64,000 nucleotides of DNA from Tritonibacter aquimaris (GTDB lineage: Bacteria; Pseudomonadota; Alphaproteobacteria; Rhodobacterales; Rhodobacteraceae): NCBI RefSeq assembly GCF_009617595.1, contig NZ_WIXK01000005.1, positions 336,562-400,561 on the forward strand, in the 5' to 3' direction. Position numbers and translations under genes: made by a program. Below the pieces are notes generated by a model. The model worked only from the letters and a program-made list of their open reading frames with translations. It searched no databases and was not told the origin of the DNA. Below are positions 37,858 through 46,437 of this stretch, piece after piece. Position 1 is the stretch's first letter. Each line of letters begins with the position of its first letter.

Positions 37858-38760
37858 GTGAGCGACTGGCTGATCTCTTTGGAAGGGACCGAGGCCGGTC
37901 ACCAGTTGGCACTTGTGCTTGCGCTGTCCGCTGCGTTTTTACATGCGGTCTTTGGCGCGCTGCAAAAGGGGCGTCATGATCCGTGGCTGTCGCGCGGGGC
38001 GATTGATTTTGCCTATTGCGTGATGGCTGCGCCTTTTGCGCTGTTTGTAGTGCCCTGGCCCGAGCCGCATATGTGGCTGATCTTCCTGGGCGCTTTTGTG
38101 ATCCACACGGCCTATAAGCTTTTGCAGGCCTTTGCTTATACCAAAGGCAGCTACACGGTGGTCTATCCTGTGGTGCGTGGCACCGGGCCCTTGTTTGCGG
38201 TGATTGGCGCATTTTTGATCTTTGATGAGGTGTTCACGCTGATCCAATGGCTTGGCGTGCTGGTGCTGCTTGCTGGGATTTTTGGGCTCGCGCTTTACAA
38301 CTACCTGTTTCTTGAAAGCAATCGTGACACGCTGGGTGTTGCGCTGGCACTGGCGGGCGTTACCGGCCTGTTTGTGGCGCTTTATACCACCTATGACGCT
38401 TATGGTATTCGCGCAACCGCGGATCCTTTTACCTTTCTGGCGTGGTTTTTCATGATTGATGGGCTGGTGTTTCCGGGGATCGCCGCGCTGCGCTGGGGTG
38501 CTATGGCCGCGCGCCCAGCCCTGCCACCGCTGATGTTGCGTGGCTTTGTTGGTGGATTGGTGGCTTTTGCCTCTTTTGGCTCAATTATGATGGCCACACG
38601 ACTGGACAAAGTTGGGGAAGCCGCCATCTTACGCGAAACCTCCACCGTGTTTGCAGCCTTGATTGGCTGGGTGGTGTTGAAAGAAACCGTTGGACCAAGA
38701 CGATTGATCCTGATGGCGCTCATTGCGCTGGGCGCGGTGATTGTGGAAATGGGCGGCTGA
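37858..38760 (+). CDS. EamA/DMT family transporter
   Basis: 300-residue inner-membrane protein of about ten spans, starting at GTG three bases after the ftsY stop. The duplicated EamA helices are visible in AFAYTKGSYTVVYPVVRGTGPLF and TRLDKVGEAAILRETSTVFAALIG. Coupling to ftsY suggests it is translated from the same message. The ATG one base before the GTG is out of frame and hits a stop at once. The substrate is unknown. Confidence 0.83.
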   Translation: MSDWLISLEGTEAGHQLALVLALSAAFLHAVFGALQKGRHDPWLSRGAIDFAYCVMAAPFALFVVPWPEPHMWLIFLGAFVIHTAYKLLQAFAYTKGSYTVVYPVVRGTGPLFAVIGAFLIFDEVFTLIQWLGVLVLLAGIFGLALYNYLFLESNRDTLGVALALAGVTGLFVALYTTYDAYGIRATADPFTFLAWFFMIDGLVFPGIAALRWGAMAARPALPPLMLRGFVGGLVAFASFGSIMMATRLDKVGEAAILRETSTVFAALIGWVVLKETVGPRRLILMALIALGAVIVEMGG

Positions 38761-38785
38761 GTGCTGCAAAACTGGAAGTGAACAG

Positions 38786-39391
38786 ATGAGCGAGAAAAAA
38801 ACTGCCTCTTGGATAAAGCCCGCGCTGGAGTTCGGCCCGGTGTTGTTGTTTTTCATCGGCTATCTCAAGCTGAAGGATGAGGTCTTTACCATTGGGGGCA
38901 CAGAATACGGCGGCTTTATTGTGGTGACGGCGCTGTTTGTACCTTTGATGGTGATCTGTTCCGGGATCTTGTGGAAACTCACCGGGCATCTGTCAAAAAT
39001 GCAGATCGCCACGATGGTTCTGGTGGTGGTCTTTGGGGGGCTGTCAATCTGGTTCAATGATGAGCGGTTTTTCAAGATGAAGCCGACCATGATTTATCTG
39101 CTCTTTGGCGGTATTCTGGGCGTGGGGCTCTTGCGCGGGCGCAGCTATCTGAAGGTGGTGATGGAGGAAGCCTTGCCGATGCAGGATGCGGGCTGGATGA
39201 TACTGACGCGGCATCTGTGTTTTTTCTTTCTTGCGCTGGCCGTATTGAATGAGCTGATCTGGCGGACCCAAAGCGAAGAGACTTGGGTTTATTTCAAGAC
39301 CTTTGGTCTGTCTGCAGCGATGTTCGTCTTTTTCATGGCCCATGCCAAAGTGTTTCAGACCTACGGGATTGAGGACAGCGAAGAGGGTTGA
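38786..39391 (+). CDS. yciB: Inner membrane-spanning protein YciB (septation protein A)
   Basis: 201 residues, five to six spans. PALEFGPVLLFFIGYLK, FNDERFFKMKPTMIYLLFG and LTRHLCFFFLALAVLNE(L)IWR are the conserved blocks of the YciB/IspZ family linked to cell-envelope synthesis and septation. I chose ATG 38786, since the frame before it overlaps the transporter. It completes a probable ftsY-transporter-yciB unit. Confidence 0.92.
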   Translation: MSEKKTASWIKPALEFGPVLLFFIGYLKLKDEVFTIGGTEYGGFIVVTALFVPLMVICSGILWKLTGHLSKMQIATMVLVVVFGGLSIWFNDERFFKMKPTMIYLLFGGILGVGLLRGRSYLKVVMEEALPMQDAGWMILTRHLCFFFLALAVLNELIWRTQSEETWVYFKTFGLSAAMFVFFMAHAKVFQTYGIEDSEEG

Positions 39392-39439
39392 GCTCCCGCC
39401 TGCAGTGCGATCCTTGCGGATCTGCTGCGGTTGGGCCTG

Positions 39440-39458
39440 GCCGCGCCTTTGGCGCGGC
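39440..39458 (+). repeat. GC-rich hairpin after yciB
   Basis: GCCGCGCC (39440-39447) pairs perfectly with GGCGCGGC (39451-39458). A second CGCGCC-AGA-GGCGCG element follows near 39470. There is no T run; these may be palindromic units or a weak terminator. Confidence 0.5.
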
Positions 39459-39518
39459 TAAACCTGACGCGCCAGAGGCGCGACATTATTATTAAGAAAG
39501 GCGTGGCAAATGTCGCGC

Positions 39519-40199
39519 CTATTTTGTGAAGAGATCCTGGACTACCCAGCTGTCAGAACGGTCCTTGCGCAGATCCGCATGCAATGCGCGCCCACGGCGC
39601 AGAGCAGGGCGCTGCCAGAGGTCTTGTAGCCAACGTGCCAGATTTGGTTTGTCGCTCAGATCCTGCTCTTGCCCCTGCCACAGCGATGCCCAGGGCCAGA
39701 TCGCCATATCTGCGATCGTATAGCTGTCTCCCGCCACAAATTCACGATCCGAAAGCCTGCGATCAAGCACGCCATAAAGCCGGGCAACCTCTGTGCGATA
39801 GCGGTTCTTGGCGTAGGTGATGTCTTCGGGGGCGTATTTGAGGAAATGATGCGCTTGTCCGGCCATTGGGCCGAGTCCGCCCATCTGCCACATTAGCCAT
39901 TGTTCGACTTCGGCCTGCGCCCGCGGGGTATCGCCCCCAAATTGGCCGGTCTTACGCACAAGATATTGCAAGATCGCACCGCTTTCAAACAGGCTGACCG
40001 GCGCGCCATCCGGCCCCTCAGGATCCACAATGGCAGGCATGCGATTGTTGGGCGCGATGCTCAAAAACGCAGGCGCAAACTGGTCACCCTGGCCGATATC
40101 AATCAGCTGGGTGCGATAGGGCAGGGAAAACTCTTCCAGTGCGATGGAGATTTTCCAGCCGTTGGGTGTGGGCCAGTAATAGAGATCAATAGGCGTCAT
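39519..40199 (-). CDS. Glutathione S-transferase, Nu-class/YfcG-like
   Basis: 226 residues. The N-terminal YYWPTPNGWKISIALEE is the TPNG-type active-site segment of YfcG/YghU disulfide-bond reductases; NNRMPAIVDPEG holds the cis-proline and SLFESGAILQYL the glutathione-binding E-S. The helical domain contains GLGPMAGQAHHF. These enzymes reduce disulfides using glutathione. Independent of the sdaA-linked GST, with which it shares only the fold. Confidence 0.87.
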   Translation of the reverse strand: MTPIDLYYWPTPNGWKISIALEEFSLPYRTQLIDIGQGDQFAPAFLSIAPNNRMPAIVDPEGPDGAPVSLFESGAILQYLVRKTGQFGGDTPRAQAEVEQWLMWQMGGLGPMAGQAHHFLKYAPEDITYAKNRYRTEVARLYGVLDRRLSDREFVAGDSYTIADMAIWPWASLWQGQEQDLSDKPNLARWLQDLWQRPALRRGRALHADLRKDRSDSWVVQDLFTK

Positions 40200-40302
40200 A
40201 AGGTACCGCTACGTGAACTTGATATGCCCAGCAGGTTAGTTCCACTTTGTGTTTGTGAAAAATGATATTTCGTTGATCTATCACCCAAATGGGCAGGATC
40301 GG

Positions 40303-40857
40303 CTACGACTTGCGACGCAGCAGAGCAAGCCCACCCGCCAATGCACCAAACAGCAAAAAGCCCGTCGCAGGCAGCGGGACTGGCGCGATTGATCCATTAT
40401 TTGATTGTTGGGCGACCACAAAATTGCCCGTGCTGCTATCGCTCCCGGTATTGGAGGCAATCAGCCCACAGGCAATGGGATCGCAGCCTGGCAGAGAGGG
40501 CTGGCTGCTGACCAAAACGGTGGCCCCAGTGACCACGTCTGAGGCGAGAAGCCACTCGTCCACCCGAGGCAGCGCATCTCCCAGAATGGGAGTGCTGTTG
40601 AGATCGACCAGCAAGCCCAGAAGATTGGTGAAGGTGAAAGCCGCCACGCGTGAGTTGCCCGAGAAACGCCCGGTAAACGACTGGACCTCGTCAAAACGGC
40701 TGCCCAGCACATTGTCGCCGTCAAGATCCACGGCCTCAAAAAAACCACTGAGTTTAGCGCCTTCGGAGTAATTTTGTTCGAAATAATAAGTGGCTGCTGG
40801 GGCAGAGTTGGCTGCAAAAAGTAGTGTTATTGCCGCTGAGAAAATACGCGTTTTCAT
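40303..40857 (-). CDS. VPLPA-CTERM sorting domain-containing protein
   Basis: 184 residues with a signal peptide (MKTRIFSAAITLLFAANSAPA, cut before ATYYF) and a C-terminal sorting signal: VPLPATGFLLFGALAGGLAL followed by the basic tail LRRKS. This is the VPLPA-CTERM pattern handled by an exosortase-type transpeptidase; none is encoded here. The mature domain has acidic stretches (EAVDLDGDNVLGSRFDEV) and no known fold. I chose the ATG at 40857, preceded by GAAGGG. Confidence 0.82.
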   Translation of the reverse strand: MKTRIFSAAITLLFAANSAPAATYYFEQNYSEGAKLSGFFEAVDLDGDNVLGSRFDEVQSFTGRFSGNSRVAAFTFTNLLGLLVDLNSTPILGDALPRVDEWLLASDVVTGATVLVSSQPSLPGCDPIACGLIASNTGSDSSTGNFVVAQQSNNGSIAPVPLPATGFLLFGALAGGLALLRRKS

Positions 40858-41652
40858 ATCGAATCCCTTCACCATCAGCGCAATTGAAAGCTTGCAGTGA
40901 TTTAAATTATTAACTTGTTTTGGCCACATTTGCGAGGATTCAGATTATTTGCAATGATTATTGGCGTTATTAACTTTTTAAATAAGATATTAATGAATTG
41001 TTAATGGTTTATTAATGAGTTGAGTGGCTCTCCTGGTTTCTGTTTTTATTTGACCTAATGCATTTTCTATTTTTAAATTAATCGAGCTAAGTTATTAAAA
41101 ATGTACAATTTAACTGTCTGCATGAAGGGAGAGCTGTCCTGGGGTCCCTAGGTCGCGCTGTTCATTCCGTCCAACGCAGTGATGTGTAGTCAGCAGAGAC
41201 AGTGAGACGAGAAACTGTATTCTTATTGAGGCAGTGGACTGCGGATGAGACGGGTCGAATCGACAAGAGATTGGCTTAAGCGAACAGAATTCACCCAACG
41301 CGCGCCAAAACTGCTACAGCCTGCCGCGAAGACAGGCGTTGGTGTCTGCCGCAGAGACTTTTTCAGACCGAAGAGATGCGATCGACCACGGCGTGTGACG
41401 CCGTAGTATTAATGATCTGGCGAAACGGATGACCGATGTAGAGTGCGGCGCCCCATCAATTAAGGTGTCACCGGCAGCGTAGGGAGCAGTTTCTTACGCC
41501 CCGCTCATGAAAGGCTGAACGCATCGCGCGCACTGCGAGCAAACATGGCGATGTTAATTTAATCACCGCGGTCTGTACGTTTTTGCACTGTGGGATCAAA
41601 GGGGTGTTGTTCCCATCCCGAGCCAAATGCAAAACGAATGTAGCCTGTGCCC
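40858..41652. other. Gene-poor stretch
   Basis: About 795 bases. The first part (to about 41110) is AT-rich with T and A tracts, consistent with promoter DNA of the VPLPA-CTERM gene. The remainder has mixed composition but no open frame on either strand with a ribosome site or family match; many stops interrupt all frames. It may be the remains of a degraded insertion or gene. I could not identify a parent or terminal repeats. Confidence 0.55.
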
Positions 41653-42585
41653 CTAGAGCTGTTGCCAGAGTGGCCGAGGTTCAGGTTGTGGGCGCGGTGC
41701 AAAAATGCGCGACCAACGGGTGTCGAGCTGCTCGGGCAATTCCTGACGCAACACTGCCAGCGGCAGATCAGCAGGTTTGCGCATGAGTTTTTTGTAAAAC
41801 CCTAACGTTCCCGCGCGGGTGTATGATGACCAATGGCAGATCCGGCGCTGTGGTTTGGCGATGCTGCTGCCGTTGCGGGCCAGCGTTGCCAGCGTTTCAA
41901 GACAGTCGATCTGTAACGTCAGCGCATTACGTGCCGCGAGACCTTGACCAATGGCGCGCTCTCCTCGTTTGGGGGCGCGTGTCAGCAGCTCAAACAGGTA
42001 ATCATAAGGGTCGTTTTCGCGGCTGGTGACATTGAACAACTCCACGCTGCGCCCAGCAGGTGTTTCCAACGCGCGCAACGCCCGGCTTTGATAGCTGGCA
42101 CCTGTCAACGACAGGATTCGATCAACAGCATTTTCCGGCAGGTGATGCAGCGCCTCAAAGGCAACTTCCGCCCCCAGAGAGTGGCCAATGATATGAATTG
42201 GGCGGGTTGGGTTTTTCTGCTGAAGATGCGCAATTACCTTGGCCATGGCACGTCCGGCCTGGATCGCGCGGCCTTGTGCCTGTTGCAAGGTGCCGCGAGC
42301 ACGCCAGCCAAAGGCAATCGCCAGACCCTCATCCGCATGTCCAAGCCCAAAGCCAAGCTGGCGCGGCCATGACGGTGACTTCCACGGCATATGATCCGGA
42401 TCGAGCGAGAAAATATGACGATGCGGACAGTGTTTGCGGCTGTAGGGCTGATACTTAAACCCATGCACCATCAAAACGACGGGGCCGCTGCCCTGTGCTG
42501 CCTGATCCAGAACTGTATCTATTGAGGCGGGAGAGCCATGAAGATGAGGGGTCTCGCCAACCGCATTAATCCGAAGCACTGCCAT
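41653..42585 (-). CDS. Alpha/beta hydrolase family protein
   Basis: 310 residues. Oxyanion strand VVLMVHGFKYQP is followed by the nucleophile elbow in IIGHSLGAEVAF (serine of GHSLG). Between them a long insert contains HCPHRHIFSLDP. The start at 42585 has GAGGT just upstream; the open frame continues to 42861 through the riboswitch region and this extension is not coding. It is divergent from metZ. The ester or amide substrate is unknown; esterase-like relatives are common. Confidence 0.78.
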   Translation of the reverse strand: MAVLRINAVGETPHLHGSPASIDTVLDQAAQGSGPVVLMVHGFKYQPYSRKHCPHRHIFSLDPDHMPWKSPSWPRQLGFGLGHADEGLAIAFGWRARGTLQQAQGRAIQAGRAMAKVIAHLQQKNPTRPIHIIGHSLGAEVAFEALHHLPENAVDRILSLTGASYQSRALRALETPAGRSVELFNVTSRENDPYDYLFELLTRAPKRGERAIGQGLAARNALTLQIDCLETLATLARNGSSIAKPQRRICHWSSYTRAGTLGFYKKLMRKPADLPLAVLRQELPEQLDTRWSRIFAPRPQPEPRPLWQQL

Positions 42586-42729
42586 CTTACACCTCAGCGA
42601 TAAGATTGTTGCGCAATTGGGTAAGGCGGGCAGGTGACGTGCACATGACGCCGCCGTGACAGCTCGGTAACGATGTGGAGGCTTGACGCATTGGTGATCG
42701 CGGCGTAGCAACAACATGTCCGCAAGGAC

Positions 42730-42780
42730 CGTGGTGATTTGTAGCCGGATTGCGGACCACGTTAAATCTGCCGCTAAAGA
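42730..42780 (+). promoter_or_regulatory. SAM-II riboswitch aptamer
   Basis: The block matches the SAM-II consensus: P1 arm CGTGGT (42730-42735), linker GATTTG, the CCGGATTGCGG segment, P1 partner ACCACG (42756-42761), TTAAAT, then GCCGCTAAAGA which forms the pseudoknot. SAM-II elements sense S-adenosylmethionine and lower expression of methionine genes in alphaproteobacteria. Confidence 0.93.
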
Positions 42781-42796
42781 GGTCAGGACGAGAAGG

Positions 42797-42831
42797 ACTC
42801 CCTTTCGCTTGGCCGAAACGGGAGTTTTTTT
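42797..42831 (+). terminator. Rho-independent terminator downstream of the SAM-II aptamer
   Basis: ACTCCC plus TTTCG (42797-42807) pairs with CGAAA (42814-42818) and GGGAGT (42820-42825), followed by a run of seven T (42825-42831) and 30 bases before the metZ ATG. Its position is consistent with transcriptional attenuation by the riboswitch. Confidence 0.85.
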
Positions 42832-42860
42832 ATGCGCGCCAATGCGCAGGAGATAACACA

Positions 42861-44051
42861 ATGAGCGAGAACTGGAACAGCCGCACCAAATTGGTTCATG
42901 GGGGCACGCGCCGCAGCCAATATAATGAGGTCAGCGAAGCAATCTTTCTGACCCAGGGTTTTGTTTATGACACCGCCGAGCAAGCCGAAGCGCGTTTTGT
43001 CGAGATTGGCGAAGATGAGTTCATCTACGGCCGTTATGGCAACCCAACCGTGGCGATGTTTGAAAACCGCATTGCGATGCTTGAGGGGGGCGAAGATGCA
43101 TTTGCCACTGCATCCGGCATGGCCGCGGTCAGCGGTGCGCTTACCTCGCTTTTGAAAGCGGGCGATCATGTGGTGTCGGCCAAGGCGCTGTTTGGCTCTT
43201 GTCTGTTCATTCTTGAAGGCGTTCTTGCCCGTTACGGCGTTGAAGTAACCTTTGTGGATGGCACCAACCTGGACGAATGGCGCGCGGCTGTGCGCCCGGA
43301 TACCAAGGCGGTGTTTTTTGAAAGCATGTCAAACCCCACGCTTGAGGTGATTGATGTGGCGGCCGTGGCCGAGATCGCCCATGCGGTCAGCGCAACCGTT
43401 GTGGTGGACAATGTGTTTTCCACTCCGGTGTTTTCCAAGGCGATCGAACAGGGTGCGGATCTGGTGATCTATTCCGCCACCAAACATATCGACGGGCAGG
43501 GGCGCGCGCTGGGTGGGGTCATTATCGGCTCCAAAGAGCTGATCCGCGGCACGGTTGAACCCTACATGAAGCACACCGGTGGCTGCATGAGCCCGTTTAA
43601 CGCCTGGGTCATGCTGAAAGGGCTTGAAACCATCGATTTGCGCGTGCGGGCACAGGCGGAAAGCGCGTTGAAAATTGCCACCGCGCTGGAAGGGCACGCA
43701 GCTTTGGAGCGTACCATCTACCCTGGTCTGCCAACCCATGCACAAAATGCACTGGTGCAGAGCCAGCTTGATGGCAAGGGCGGCACCGTGTTGTCGCTTG
43801 ATCTCAAAGGTGGCAAGGACGCCGCGTTCAAGTTCCTCAATGCGCTGACAATTCCGGTGATTTCCAACAATTTGGGGGATGCGAAATCCATTGCAACCCA
43901 TCCGGCAACCACCACCCACCAGCGTTTGAGCGATGAGCAAAAAGACGATCTGGGCATCACGCCGGGTCTGGTGCGTTTCTCTGTGGGTCTGGAAGATGCA
44001 GATGACCTGATCGCAGACCTGTCTCAGGCACTTCAGGTGGCGCAGAGCTAA
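42861..44051 (+). CDS. metZ: O-succinylhomoserine sulfhydrylase
   Basis: 396-residue PLP enzyme of the Cys/Met metabolism family; it makes homocysteine from O-succinylhomoserine and sulfide. Conserved features are RYGNPTVAMFENRIA, the PLP-lysine K208 in YSATKHIDGQGR, and the RFSVGLEDADDL tail. I chose ATG 42861 after CAGGAGATAACACA; an in-frame extension from 42750 runs back through the riboswitch and is not coding. Regulation is by the SAM-II element just upstream. Confidence 0.95.
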   Translation: MSENWNSRTKLVHGGTRRSQYNEVSEAIFLTQGFVYDTAEQAEARFVEIGEDEFIYGRYGNPTVAMFENRIAMLEGGEDAFATASGMAAVSGALTSLLKAGDHVVSAKALFGSCLFILEGVLARYGVEVTFVDGTNLDEWRAAVRPDTKAVFFESMSNPTLEVIDVAAVAEIAHAVSATVVVDNVFSTPVFSKAIEQGADLVIYSATKHIDGQGRALGGVIIGSKELIRGTVEPYMKHTGGCMSPFNAWVMLKGLETIDLRVRAQAESALKIATALEGHAALERTIYPGLPTHAQNALVQSQLDGKGGTVLSLDLKGGKDAAFKFLNALTIPVISNNLGDAKSIATHPATTTHQRLSDEQKDDLGITPGLVRFSVGLEDADDLIADLSQALQVAQS

Positions 44052-44080
44052 GCCATTTAGAACGATCACTAAACCGGTGG

Positions 44081-44107
44081 AAAAAGGGGGCGCGCGCTCC
44101 CTTTTTT
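44081..44107 (+). terminator. Rho-independent terminator after metZ
   Basis: AAAAAGGGGGC (44081-44091) pairs with GCTCCCTTTTT (44096-44106) with one wobble and loop GCGC, followed by T. Confidence 0.87.
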
Positions 44108-44251
44108 CGTGTGTTTTTTGGCAGATAGGTCCGGGATGTCAGAACGAATGGCTGCAATGCCGTATTTTTCGCATCCCTTTTGTATTTTATGGCGTATTGG
44201 GCTACACAGATAAACCTGCGCAACCAAAGCTGCTATGAGGGGATCCTACCC

Positions 44252-45355
44252 ATGAATATCCATCCCAGCGAACTGGCTGAAACCCCGGATCGCCGGGCGG
44301 CTGAGGCGGCCTTGGACGTGCTGCGCCAATGGGCCAAAACGGTGAGCGCGGTTGAAATTGCCGAACTGGATCCCGCTGTGGCGCGCCTTCTGCCAGATCG
44401 CGCAGTGTCAAACTACCCGGATCTTGCGCGTGACTACCCGGCAGATTTTGTCGCCGATGCGGAATACCGTGCCACGCTGCCGGATCTGCAAAATGGCCCC
44501 GCAAGCCTCATTCGGGGTGCCAAAGAACAGATCCAACATGTGGGCATTTCCAATTTCCGCCTGCCGATCCGTTTTCACACCCGTGATGGCGGAGATCTGA
44601 CATTGGAAACATCGGTCACTGGCACTGTGTCGCTTGATGCTGAGAAAAAGGGCATCAATATGTCCCGCATCATGCGTTCTTTTTACAAGCATGCTGAAAA
44701 AACGTTTTCTTTTCATGTTCTTGCTGATGCGCTTGATGATTATCTCACTGATCTTGGCAGTCTGGATGCCCGCCTTCAGATGCGGTTTTCGTTCCCGGCA
44801 AAGATCAACAGCCTGCGCTCCGGGCTGAGTGGTTATCAATATTACGACATCGCGCTGGAGCTTGTGCATATCGATGGGGTGCGTCAGGCGATCACCCATC
44901 TGGATTATGTCTACTCCTCCACCTGTCCCTGTTCGCTGGAACTGTCGGAACATGCCCGTCAGGCGCGCGCCCAGCTGGCGACACCGCATTCGCAACGCTC
45001 GGTGGCGCGCATTTCAGTGCTGTCGGATCCAAGCGCGGGTATCTTGTGGTTTGAGGATCTGATCGATCATTGCCGTGTCGCGGTGCCAACCGAGACGCAG
45101 GTGATGGTCAAACGTGAAGACGAACAAGCCTTTGCCGAGCTCAACGCCGCCAACCCGATCTTTGTCGAAGATGCGGCGCGGCTGTTCTGCGAAGCGCTCA
45201 AAAACGATTCGCGTATTGCAGATTTCCGCATTGTTGCCAGCCATCAGGAAAGCCTTCACAGCCATGATGCAATCAGCGTGCTGACGCAGGGGCCAACATT
45301 TGCAACGCGCAGTCTGGATCCGCATCAGTTCTCCAGCCTGATCCACCAGGGCTGA
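44252..45355 (+). CDS. folE2: GTP cyclohydrolase FolE2 (type IB)
   Basis: 367 residues. This is the zinc-independent alternative to FolE, converting GTP to dihydroneopterin triphosphate, the first step of folate synthesis. Family blocks are HVGISNFRLPI, EKKGINMSRIMRSFYKHAE and the DYVYSSTCPCSLELSEHARQ segment. I chose ATG 44252 after GAGGGGATCCTACCC. It stands alone with its own upstream region of about 150 bases. Confidence 0.93.
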   Translation: MNIHPSELAETPDRRAAEAALDVLRQWAKTVSAVEIAELDPAVARLLPDRAVSNYPDLARDYPADFVADAEYRATLPDLQNGPASLIRGAKEQIQHVGISNFRLPIRFHTRDGGDLTLETSVTGTVSLDAEKKGINMSRIMRSFYKHAEKTFSFHVLADALDDYLTDLGSLDARLQMRFSFPAKINSLRSGLSGYQYYDIALELVHIDGVRQAITHLDYVYSSTCPCSLELSEHARQARAQLATPHSQRSVARISVLSDPSAGILWFEDLIDHCRVAVPTETQVMVKREDEQAFAELNAANPIFVEDAARLFCEALKNDSRIADFRIVASHQESLHSHDAISVLTQGPTFATRSLDPHQFSSLIHQG

Positions 45356-45681
45356 GTACGGCGCTTCAACATAAATAACAGATGCATCGCCTGCTTCCTT
45401 GAAGTGGGCGATTTTGTGCTGGCGTGACGGGGCGCTGCCAAGAGTTTCAGCGTTCAGAAAAAGTTTTTGCTGCAACGCGGCATTTTTTACGCTGTGTTGC
45501 GCGAATTTGCTGCTACGCTTTTTCCAAACCTTTGGGGTGATCCGCGCTTCAAAGGCAGTTGGAGGGGGTGGATTGTTCAAACAGATCTGTCACACTGGCA
45601 TCGGTATGGATGCTCTATGTACAGCTGCTCTCTTCTTTTGTTTCGACGCCCCAAGGGTGGGTACGACGTAAGGAGAAGACC
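45356..45681. other. Intergenic region before the phasin/H1-like gene
   Basis: About 325 bases with no supportable gene. Between 45465 and 45520 TGC/GCA-rich half sites occur around short T tracts (GCTGCAACGCGGCA, then GCTGTGTTGCGCG, then GCTGCTACGC), suggesting a regulator-binding region. Confidence 0.45.
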
Positions 45682-46365
45682 ATGATCCGTTTTTCATTTT
45701 TCCCAGAACAGACGCACTCTCCACAGCAGTGGTTGGGCTATATGGCAGGCAATCAGATGAAACTCTGGCAGGATATGGCGGATGCCATGCTGCAGGCCCC
45801 GACTGAGCAGATGCGTCAGGCGCAGGCCGTTGCCAAACTCTATCAGGCGTTCTGGGGGCTGACGCCAAGCGTAACAACCAGCGCGCCGGTGGCGCCTGTT
45901 AAACCCGCAGCCAAGCCAAGCAGCAAGGCGCCTGCAAAAAAGGCGACGACCGCGCGCAAGCCAGCATCAAATGCAAGCGCTTCCGCAGAAACCACAGCCA
46001 AAACTGCCGCCAAAACCGCAGCGCCAAAACCTGCTGAAAAAGCGGCCGAACCTGCCCCCGCTCGCAAGCCCGCAGCGCGCAAAGCAGCAGCGCCGAAACC
46101 CGCAGCTAAACCGGCAGCCAAACCTGCGCCTGCTGCCCCAGCGGCACCCAAACCCGCGCCTGCCAAGCCAGCCGTCGCAAAAACCGCCGCAGCCAAACCC
46201 ACAGCGACAAACGCACCAACGGATAAGCCAACAGAGGCATTTTCCAGCCGTCGTGAGCCCGCAACGCAGGAAAAATCTACGCCAAACCGGCGCACAACCC
46301 GCTCCCCGTCCAAGCCACAGGCAATGCCAGCTGAAAAACCTGGCCCCAAGGGATCGTCTGATTAA
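45682..46365 (+). CDS. Phasin/histone H1-like protein with Ala-Lys-Pro-rich tail
   Basis: 227 residues. The first 60 (MIRFSFFPEQTHSPQQWLGYM, QMKLWQDMADAMLQAP, QAVAKLYQAFWGL) form a hydrophobic amphipathic block resembling the coat region of granule-associated proteins. From residue 65 the sequence is Ala/Lys/Pro-rich (AKPA, AAPKPA repeats), as in H1-like or PhaF-type tails that bind DNA. AAGGAGAAGACC precedes the ATG. A role in polyhydroxyalkanoate granules is possible but not shown; a nucleoid protein is the alternative. Confidence 0.65.
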   Translation: MIRFSFFPEQTHSPQQWLGYMAGNQMKLWQDMADAMLQAPTEQMRQAQAVAKLYQAFWGLTPSVTTSAPVAPVKPAAKPSSKAPAKKATTARKPASNASASAETTAKTAAKTAAPKPAEKAAEPAPARKPAARKAAAPKPAAKPAAKPAPAAPAAPKPAPAKPAVAKTAAAKPTATNAPTDKPTEAFSSRREPATQEKSTPNRRTTRSPSKPQAMPAEKPGPKGSSD

Positions 46366-46437
46366 TCCTACTGTTCATCCTCATCCGGTTAATCAATGAC
46401 TTGACAGTTTGAGCGCGCAGCGCCAACGCTGCGCCTC

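Noticed and set aside
36724..37902. 392-codon open frame on the minus strand
   Set aside because: Antisense to ftsY, which has all GTPase motifs; the shadow frame is rich in Gly/His and matches nothing.
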